Assembly (NCBI GenBank): GCA_945883905.1
Contig: CAMCYL010000006.1
Span: forward strand, 1 to 58,588
Length of the DNA stretch: 58,588 nt
Source of the DNA: Akkermansia muciniphila
Lineage (GTDB): Bacteria; Verrucomicrobiota; Verrucomicrobiia; Methylacidiphilales; CAMAQI01
Direction of reading: 5' to 3'
Shown piece after piece: positions 53,401-58,588 of the stretch. The notes under the pieces were generated by a model that was given only the letters and a program-made list of their open reading frames with translations, had not been told where the DNA came from and searched no databases. The position numbers and the translations under genes are program-made. Numbering within the stretch: the first letter of the stretch is position 1; every line of letters begins with the position of its first letter.

Positions 53401-53869
53401 CTTTTTTAAAGGAACGAGTACGATCGGGATCGTAAAGATCAAGGATTGCGGCCTGAACGTGAGAATCAGAAAGTCCACTATTCAATAACGGATTGCCATC
53501 TAATTTTGTCGGACGCCCTTCATAAGTCGTGGCATGTAAGGAAATAGCCCCACGACGACGAGGCATTGCTGTCGAATAAAGGGTCGTTTTACCAGGAACC
53601 ATCCATTCGGGAGAATTAGTAAAAGGAACGATATACCCCTCAGGACGGCGACACCCGGTCATCCCCAGCCCTGCGAGAGCTAGTGATCCTCCCATTAAAC
53701 GAAGGAAGCTACGACGACTTACCGCATCGAGCTCGAGCTCATCGGCTCCTGCAGGAAATTCCCGTTGAAGCCATTTGCTAAACTCCGGTGTTCCGGAGAG
53801 CTCCTCTAAGCTGCGCCAGTATTGTTTACCGTTTTCTCTGTTTTCTGGATGTTGCCACTTGCGTTTCAT
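50471..53869 (-). CDS. actB: Alternative Complex III subunit ActB (Fe-S/molybdopterin-like)
   Basis: A 1132-residue periplasmic subunit, a fusion of a molybdopterin-oxidoreductase-like domain (to about residue 780) and a four-cluster ferredoxin domain. A twin-arginine signal, SRRSFLRLMGGSLALAGLG, appears near residue 52. The Fe-S part has CVGCNACVIACQSENNIP, CQHCENAPCETVCPVNAT, CIGTRYCANNCPYKVRRF and CTFCVQRVEEAKI with CQQACPAEAIVFG. ActB proteins are known to lack a bound molybdenum cofactor. The length and His-rich C-terminal tail fit the family. Electrons are relayed from quinol through these clusters to the c-type hemes. Confidence 0.96.
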   Translation of the reverse strand: MKRKWQHPENRENGKQYWRSLEELSGTPEFSKWLQREFPAGADELELDAVSRRSFLRLMGGSLALAGLGMTGCRRPEGYIVPFTNSPEWMVPGKTTLYSTAMPRRRGAISLHATTYEGRPTKLDGNPLLNSGLSDSHVQAAILDLYDPDRTRSFKKGSKKVDLAAFASYIDEVSKTYSATQGEGLAFLTESSTSPTLQRLRAEFKSKFPKALISAYEAISTESELKATEIAFGQRLQLLPQFDKADVILSLDCDFCATDEGGIGAIKGFASRRRVRKSGDTMNRLYVAESRITSTGGMADHRLRMKASQQPAFLALVAKEMAANGAGAELTTIANSVSGSVPFTEAQQRWARETAIDLVKYGKGMVVVGSQQPVAVHLLAIAINQALGAYRNEVIRVTAPVQIPAAPLSELVSAMKAGSVKTLFIIGGNPVYNTPVDLNWSELQKSVEQVVRIGTHEDETTAVKADWTIPLSHFLETWGDARAVDGTYLALQPMILPLFGAISELQLFAALLGEKECLMPMPVVAPAKIAAPTVPGQASNLPIPPEMTVVQKTFVEVTKANNWNKLLHDGFWSGSAFALVSPSYRSGAVIESIKQNFPSYREGLEVTFFACPKIDDGRYANNGWLQELPDVQSKLTWDNAAYVSYTTARKLGLRIAEIKPITIALDPVEVKRREENPTLELDGDDADVVIIEVEGRSIEIPVYVMPGQSDDSIAIALGYGRSFNGYVGNKVGANAFSIRTSQNLFVAQNVKLTRANKDFKLAQTQHHFSMEGRAIVRELTLEEFNKNAGIVKVMGIDGHQPEDMRSLYETQMGTGHRPAMTDPHQWGMVIDLTTCVGCNACVIACQSENNIPIVGKNQVGRGRSMHWMRIDRYYSESPTDPQMALQPMLCQHCENAPCETVCPVNATIHSEDGLNVMAYNRCIGTRYCANNCPYKVRRFNFFDYNKRKVNKSHKLLGFEVGNLYFGPFGEQNDDKMTEMQKNPNVTVRMRGVMEKCTFCVQRVEEAKINALRLSKNTEKQKIATDSFKSACQQACPAEAIVFGDIANPESEVTKLRALDQNYGVLSYLGTRPRVTYLARVRNPNPLLPDDFEKVGLKSDWDKQSHLGGHGEHGHEQGHGEKQGAHSTEPAHH

Positions 53870-53893
53870 GATCAGGAACCTCTTTAAAATGGT

Positions 53894-54553
53894 TTAGCGG
53901 TGACAGGCTTGACAGTTCTGTGAAGGGTTTACACCCCATTTTTTAACAAGTTCACGGCCTTGTTCAACTTGTGCCTTGGTACTGCCATCGCCGGCTTTCC
54001 AATCTAAATTAAAGACCTCTTCTTGAGGACGAATATGAAACTCCGGATTCCGGTGACACTCTAAACACCAGCCCATACTATGCGATTTATCATGCCAAAC
54101 CACCTCCATCTCATTAATCTTCCCATGACAGCTTGCACAACTAATCCCACGATTTAAGTGAGCAGAGTGATTAAAATAAACGTAATCAGGGGCTTGATGG
54201 ATTTTAATCCATTTCATCGGCTTGCCGGTCTCCCAGCTTTCGCGGAGAGGAGCGAGCTTCGGACTATTCGACTTCACCTGACGGTGACAATTCATACAGG
54301 TTTGGGTCGTCGGAACATTCGAATGGGAGCTGACCGTTCCAAAACTATGACAATAACGACAATCTAAGCCGAGTTGACCTGCATGGAGGGAGTGATCAAA
54401 GGCCACTGGCTGAGTCGGCTTATAGCCAATCCGAGTGTACTTCGGCGTGAAATAATAGGTAATCCCTAGAACAATCAAAATGACGGTAATCACCTTACAA
54501 AGGATGATTTTAATAGGGACGATATTCGTTTCTTTAGGAAATAGATTAGCCAT
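53894..54553 (-). CDS. actA: Alternative Complex III subunit ActA (pentaheme)
   Basis: A 219-residue membrane-anchored multiheme cytochrome c. One membrane helix (about residues 14-32) is followed by five CXXCH sites: CRYCH, CMNCH, CASCH, CLECH and CQACH. This is the pentaheme ActA that takes electrons from ActB in ACIII. It is the first gene of the operon, about 130 bases downstream of a good promoter, and is followed by actB with a 24-base gap. Confidence 0.95.
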   Translation of the reverse strand: MANLFPKETNIVPIKIILCKVITVILIVLGITYYFTPKYTRIGYKPTQPVAFDHSLHAGQLGLDCRYCHSFGTVSSHSNVPTTQTCMNCHRQVKSNSPKLAPLRESWETGKPMKWIKIHQAPDYVYFNHSAHLNRGISCASCHGKINEMEVVWHDKSHSMGWCLECHRNPEFHIRPQEEVFNLDWKAGDGSTKAQVEQGRELVKKWGVNPSQNCQACHR

Positions 54554-54680
54554 GGATCAAATCCTTGATGAAAGCTTTTCCGATGAAGGAAGACATAATG
54601 TTATATTGCGTAGAACTCATGAGCGCCCATTTGTTTAAGCAACGCAATTGATTATGGCAACCTTTTTTCCACAAAAACCC

Positions 54681-54693
54681 GCTAAAATTTAGC
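54681..54693. promoter_or_regulatory. Palindrome at the ACIII transcription start
   Basis: GCTAAAATTTAGC is a perfect inverted repeat centred on the predicted start site, directly after the -10 box. It could be an operator that blocks transcription. The binding protein is unknown. Confidence 0.4.
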
Positions 54694-54722
54694 AAAATAA
54701 CGCTTGCCATATATATTGTCAA
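54694..54722 (-). promoter_or_regulatory. Promoter of the ACIII operon
   Basis: On the minus strand, TTGACA (54722-54717) is followed after exactly 17 bases by TATTTT (54699-54694). It fits the sigma-70 consensus and would start transcription near 54687, giving a leader of about 130 bases before actA. Confidence 0.65.
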
Positions 54723-54737
54723 ATCAGAGCAATAATC

Positions 54738-56144
54738 TTAAATCCCTGCCAACTCTTCGGCGGGATAGGTAATCATCTCCGATAAAGTGGGATGGTAATG
54801 AGGGATTCGAGCGATATCCAGAGCAGTTCCTTTAAAATACATGACGGCGATAATTTCATGAATTAACTCCGAAGCATGAGGTCCAACAATACTCCCCCCA
54901 AGGATTTTCCCGCTCTGAGGATCGCAAAGAAGCTTCATAAATCCGAATCTCTCCCCTTGGATCATCGATTTACCGTGATCTGAAAAAGGATATTGAGCCA
55001 TTTTATACGGTATTCTTGCTCTTTGAAGCTCTGCTTCATTCAATCCAACTTGCGCCACTTCTGGATGGGTGAAAATAACAGTGGTTTTGAGACGATCCTC
55101 AAAATGAGCCGAAAGGGGACTTCCTTTTAAAAGCGAGACCGCATTCTGAGCCGCAATCTCCCCTTGTTGAATGGCAATATGCACCACCTCGTAAAGACTG
55201 GTCACATCCCCCGCTGCAAAAATATGTTTCTGCGAGGTTTGCATCCGAGAGTTTACGAGGAGCTTCCCTTGATTCACTTTCACTTTTGCCGCCTCAAGAT
55301 GAAGCCCCGCAATTTGAGAAATTCGTCCCAATCCATAAAAAATCTCCTCGGAGTCTATTCGCTTGATCTTCCCTTTATATTTAAAATAGGTTCTTTTTTT
55401 TCCTTGAGTTCCTCGGAGTCTCTCAAATCGAATAAGTTCCGTTTCTGTGTAAATTTGAACTCCCTGACTTTCAAGTGCCTGACGAAGAGCCCCCGAAAGA
55501 TCGGAATCAAAATCTCGAATCAGATGAGAACTTCTCTGAATGACCGTGACCTTCGTTCCAAGGTTGGCAAAGAACTGAGCAAATTCTAATGCGATCGCCC
55601 CTCCTCCGAGAACTGTAATCGATTTTGGAAGCCTCTTGATATCGAGGGCCGAATCACTTGTTAGATAGCCCGTCGACTCTAACCCCTCTAAAGGAAGGAT
55701 TTGAATTTGAGAGCCGGTCGCCAAAAGAACTGTTTTCGAAGAGATGACTTCGGTTTTCTTTCCTGATTCAAGTTGAAGCTCGTTCGGCGATAGAAAACGC
55801 GCCTGAGCACGATAAAGCTTAAATTGACCGCTCAGAAGTTGTTTTTGACGATAGGAGGCAAAATCATCGATGAGCCCCTTCTTGCGTCTCATAATTGCAG
55901 AGAGATCCGGTCGAATCGCCTTCGCCTGAAGTCCAAACTGCTTGGCATGACGAATCTCATACCAACGTCGACTCGACTCCAGCAAGGCTTTCGTCGGCAT
56001 ACAGCCGCGAAGAATACAAAGACCTCCCAGTTCCTGGGCCCCATCAATGACCGCCACCTTAATCCCGAGAGCGATCGCCGTTCGTGCCGCCGCATAGCCA
56101 GCACTTCCCCCACCAATAATCGTCAAATCGTAAGATGGTTTCAC
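54738..56144 (-). CDS. MerA/Lpd-like flavin disulfide reductase
   Basis: A 468-residue pyridine nucleotide-disulfide oxidoreductase. FAD site: LTIIGGGSAGYAAARTAIAL; redox-active pair in GGLCILRGCMPTKALLES (CX4C); NAD(P) site VLGGGAIALEFAQFFANLG; second FAD motif IFAAGDVTSLYEVVHIA; C-terminal HYHPTLSEMI with the His-Pro pair. It lacks the mercuric reductase C-terminal Cys pair, so it is a generic MerA/Lpd-like enzyme and the substrate is open. The start is GTG and no clear ribosome site was found. It lies upstream of the ACIII operon but probably has its own transcript. Confidence 0.85.
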   Translation of the reverse strand: MKPSYDLTIIGGGSAGYAAARTAIALGIKVAVIDGAQELGGLCILRGCMPTKALLESSRRWYEIRHAKQFGLQAKAIRPDLSAIMRRKKGLIDDFASYRQKQLLSGQFKLYRAQARFLSPNELQLESGKKTEVISSKTVLLATGSQIQILPLEGLESTGYLTSDSALDIKRLPKSITVLGGGAIALEFAQFFANLGTKVTVIQRSSHLIRDFDSDLSGALRQALESQGVQIYTETELIRFERLRGTQGKKRTYFKYKGKIKRIDSEEIFYGLGRISQIAGLHLEAAKVKVNQGKLLVNSRMQTSQKHIFAAGDVTSLYEVVHIAIQQGEIAAQNAVSLLKGSPLSAHFEDRLKTTVIFTHPEVAQVGLNEAELQRARIPYKMAQYPFSDHGKSMIQGERFGFMKLLCDPQSGKILGGSIVGPHASELIHEIIAVMYFKGTALDIARIPHYHPTLSEMITYPAEELAGI

Positions 56145-56185
56145 GATTGAATTAAACCATTGAAGTTTAACAAAGCAAAGAGAAA

Positions 56186-56331
56186 TGGAGCGCCGACGGC
56201 ACTACTGTCCAAAACAAACCCGAGAATTTACTACGGAGAGGATCGTGAGCTCTTTCCGAGGAGAGGTGAAACCGATCCCCTAAAGAGAAACTCGATCGTT
56301 TTTTGAAAATCCTTTTTTCAAAGAAACGGGA
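56186..56331 (-). repeat. Partial copy of the TIR element insert (copy C)
   Basis: Reading on the minus strand, 56331 to 56219 matches 15496-15608 of copy A closely, including the arm GAAAGAGCTCACGATCCTCT and the following taaattctcgg. The adjacent 56186-56218 stretch contains ATGGAGCGCCG(A/G)CGGC, which recurs near 23133. It sits in the gap between the flavoprotein and the membrane protein genes. Confidence 0.65.
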
Positions 56332-56345
56332 AGGAACCACTTTTC

Positions 56346-57053
56346 TCAATTTTTACGAGAGCTCGATGTACTTAGCTTTGAAATATTAACAATCAAAATC
56401 CCCCAAATCATCCCTGCCGTTAAGCAAACCGGATATTGAAGCGCCTCTGGCATTGAATAAATGACGACATCTGTTAAAGACCAAAACACAACAATCCCAA
56501 TCCACATCGGTAAATGTTTCTCGATAAAAAACAACTTCAATGAACCAAAGGAATTTAAAAGTCCGGTCAATTTAAAACCACAATCTCGCCATTGAAAGGC
56601 CACGACTTGAATAGGCACGGTCACAAAAAAAGAAAAAACAAAAAACTCAAATGTTATTTTTTTAATTAAAACAGCAATCGAACTGCTCTCCGTAAAAATA
56701 TAATTTTGAAACTGATAAAAATAACTCGTCATGGTGTAAATAAATCCCATTAAAAAAAACTTGAAAATCATATCCAAAACATGATTTCGATTCCACTTCC
56801 CTTGATCCACACAGTAAACCCGAAAAAACTCGGAAAGAACTCCAATCATCAGTCCTGAAATTAAAAAAATCTCCCACCAAACCGATTCTTTTTTCCAACT
56901 TGCAATTTGCTCAAAAACAGGGCGACTCTCCTCTACTAAAAAATAGAGCCCTGCAATGATGACCATAATCACCTGCAAAACGATCGCCGCAGAAAAATTA
57001 GTCCGAAGCGCTTGATAACTAATCTTTAAACTACGCTGAAGCTCAATAAACAT
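56346..57053 (-). CDS. Unknown polytopic membrane protein
   Basis: A 235-residue integral membrane protein with about six hydrophobic segments (for example AAIVLQVIMVIIAGLYFLVE and FEFFVFSFFVTVPIQVVAF). I do not recognise the family. Its 3' end lies next to repeat copy C; its 5' side faces the truncated Gfo/Idh gene. The rather high AT content suggests a less conserved accessory gene. No function can be assigned. Confidence 0.6.
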   Translation of the reverse strand: MFIELQRSLKISYQALRTNFSAAIVLQVIMVIIAGLYFLVEESRPVFEQIASWKKESVWWEIFLISGLMIGVLSEFFRVYCVDQGKWNRNHVLDMIFKFFLMGFIYTMTSYFYQFQNYIFTESSSIAVLIKKITFEFFVFSFFVTVPIQVVAFQWRDCGFKLTGLLNSFGSLKLFFIEKHLPMWIGIVVFWSLTDVVIYSMPEALQYPVCLTAGMIWGILIVNISKLSTSSSRKN

Positions 57054-57128
57054 CGGACTATATTGAGGTTCAATTGGAGTAAAGTCGATTGAATAACCGT
57101 TAAGCGATTCAGATTTCAGTGAAACGGG

Positions 57129-57942
57129 TTAATTCAATTTGACGGGACGATTTAAGATCGAAGACTGATACGCCGCAAAAATCAATTGGACTGAGTTACG
57201 CGCCTCTTTTCCAGAAATCATCGGTCTCTTTTTTTCTCGGATCGAACATACAAAATCTTCGATGAGAAGACGATGCCCCTCCATTCCAATGGCCTTAGGG
57301 TCTCTTGAACCTCCACCAATCACTCCTCCTGTTTCCGAACGAATAAGAGCATCCTCAGGCTCCTCCTCTTCAAACTTCCAAGAGATAATCTGATCATTTT
57401 CTAGAATCGCCGATCCTTTACTCCCGGCGATCTCGATTCTCAAGTTTGACCCTGGCTTACAAGCGGTTGAAGCCTCAATAACCCCCATCCCCCCATGAGC
57501 ATATCGTAAAGCGACCGCAATCGTATCCTCGACTTCAATTCGGTCGTGCGATAAGCATCCGGAATAAGCAAACAGCTCACTCGGCATCCCCACAATCCAT
57601 TGTAAAAGATCCACGGCATGAATCCCTTGATTCATGAGGGCTCCTCCCCCATCTAACTTTCGCGTTCCACGCCAAGCCGCAGAGTCGTAGTACGACTGAT
57701 CTCTCCACCATTTTAAATAGGCACTGCAAAGGGACAGCCTTCCAAATCGTTTGTCATCAACCGCTTTTTTCAATCTCCGAGCCCCATTTCCTACTCGCAT
57801 TTGAAAAATACCAGCTAAGAGGGCATTGTTTTTTTTCTCAGCATCGATCATTTTATCGATCTTTTCTAAATTAATATCGAGAGGCTTTTCACAAAGGACC
57901 GCCTTGCCTTGATTTAACCCAGATTCGTCATTAGAAATTCAT
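57129..57942 (-). pseudogene. Gfo/Idh/MocA oxidoreductase, 5'-truncated
   Basis: The C-terminal two thirds of a Gfo/Idh/MocA sugar dehydrogenase. The open frame runs back to 57942 and reads GKAVLCEKPLDINLEKIDKM before the Met at 57851, so the family EKP motif is present while the N-terminal Rossmann fold with its GxGxxG site (about 90 residues) is absent. The rest keeps GGALMNQGIHAVDLLQWIVG with the His region. A stop codon follows upstream at the break. It is probably a pseudogene. Confidence 0.75.
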
Positions 57943-57950
57943 TTCTAATG
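57929..57950. repeat. Short palindrome at the Gfo/Idh break
   Basis: CATTAGAAAT, a two-base spacer and ATTTCTAATG form a perfect inverted repeat with 10-base arms, exactly where homology of the truncated Gfo/Idh frame ends. It may be a deletion scar or a recombination hairpin. Confidence 0.5.
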
Positions 57951-58189
57951 CAATGCAATAGAAAGTGAATAATACAAGCACCTGATTTCCAATGACTTCT
58001 AAATAATTAAAAGCAAAGCGAAGTCAGCTCATTCTTTCACCAAAAGGGTGAAATAAAATCGATCCAAATCTCCCTCAAGAAAGCATGGAGGCATGAAATG
58101 AAAAACAGAATGAATTCTGATGAAAATCGGAATCTGAATCACTAGAAAATTCGATCTCTTAAGACCAGTAGTGCCACTAAAAATAGAAA

Positions 58190-58512
58190 AACCTTAAATA
58201 CATTGTCTCGCGCAACGACGCCACGACGCAACGTTAAATCCCTACCCCCCCCCTCGTTCTGATCACGGCTCCTCCGAGCCTCCTCCCTATTTTTAAAAAG
58301 TTCTCGAAAACGAGCTTTCGATCTCTTTTAAAAAACAGGGACCTATCGCTTACGCTCTTGAGCTCAGAACTTCCCCCCTCACTTCATACAAAAAACAATC
58401 CGAGAATTTACCACTGAGAGGCCGAAAGGAATGAGCTCACGATCCTCTCCCTCTCTGACGTTGCGGCGTAGCGGCGTTGCGTGAGAACTGTTTTAGAATT
58501 TCAATCCTCCTC
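58190..58512 (-). repeat. TIR repeat element, short form (copy B)
   Basis: The inverted counterpart of copy A at 15390-15815. Read on the minus strand it begins with CAGTTCTCACGCAACGCCGC and ends with GCGCGAGACAATGTATTTAA, giving the same imperfect terminal inverted repeats. It lacks the internal segment of about 110 bases found in copy A. The hairpin block with GAAAGCTCGTTTTCGAGAAC is shared almost unchanged. No reading frame is encoded. Confidence 0.8.
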
Positions 58513-58588
58513 CTCAAATTCACCTACCAAATCCAGAGTTGTTTTCGACGGCAGTGCCTTAAAACAGGTTTTAAAGAGTGATTTTTAG

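Noticed and set aside
54738-56144. Mercuric reductase merA
   Set aside because: No N-terminal HMA domain, no C-terminal Cys pair and no other mer genes nearby; only the general family can be supported.
56167-56349. 60-codon minus-strand frame in the gap next to the membrane protein
   Set aside because: It runs through repeat copy C and has no protein similarity; it is a chance frame in repeat sequence.

Overview
The window looks like chromosomal DNA of a Gram-negative aerobic bacterium of fairly low GC. A PVC-group lineage such as Verrucomicrobiota is my best guess. It rests on the Alternative Complex III respiratory operon, LPS-type glycosyltransferases (heptosyltransferase, CgeB-like, ArnT-like), Flp pilins, a FIST protein and a thioredoxin-type arsenate reductase. 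No rRNA, tRNA or CRISPR array was seen. The taxonomic call is an inference and has not been tested.

Layout. 0.1-12 kb (minus strand): a tightly packed run murA, GmrSD-like DUF262/DUF1524 gene, coaD, a CgeB/GT2 fusion, an ArnT-like transferase, an AspT-like transporter, ppc and a small PAS protein; several junctions are ATGA overlaps. 12.2-12.7 kb (plus): two tandem Flp pilin genes, each followed by a near-identical terminator. 12.8-15.3 kb (minus): FIST protein, rsfS and two unknown genes. 15.3-15.9 kb: a terminal-inverted-repeat element, followed by a gene made only of homing-endonuclease-associated repeats. 16.9-21.8 kb (minus): rnhB, an ABC exporter with a TPR protein, a phosphoesterase and a GT9 transferase. 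21.8-23.1 kb (plus): arsR-arsC-DUF6428. 23.3-27.1 kb: an unknown exported protein, an MBL-fold protein lacking its metal ligands, purD and a YqeY protein. 27.2-35.9 kb: an arsenosugar-type region with arsM, GT2 and arsS on the minus strand. Divergent from these are a FAD oxidoreductase, a membrane ferredoxin and an MTAP-like phosphorylase; convergent are a GT87-like transferase and a DUF2064 transferase. 36-40 kb (plus): CcsA/HemX-like protein, hemA, a methyltransferase, an HD protein and a nucleotidyltransferase. 40-43 kb (minus): a sigma-54 response regulator coupled to a GT39-like transferase. 43.2-54.7 kb (minus): actABCDEF, then a small membrane protein, CcoN-like, CcoO-like and cytochrome c genes and a TPR gene. 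54.7-58.6 kb: a MerA/Lpd-like flavoprotein, repeat copies, a membrane protein and a 5'-truncated Gfo/Idh gene.

Two systems deserve attention. First, the arsenic genes can be read as one pathway: arsenate reduction (ArsC), methylation (ArsM), radical adenosylation (ArsS), then removal of adenine by the MTAP-like enzyme and sugar transfer by the DUF2064, GT2 and GT87-like proteins. No arsenite efflux pump is present in the window. Second, the ACIII operon continues into a cbb3-like module whose CcoN-like subunit lacks nearly all heme and copper ligands and carries Cys clusters. It is therefore unlikely to reduce oxygen.

Long stretches without genes: 15286-15928 holds a TIR repeat (15390-15815) and a small hairpin before the next gene; 57943-58588 holds a palindrome just outside the broken Gfo/Idh gene and a second, inverted copy of the TIR repeat. 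I see nothing else in these stretches.
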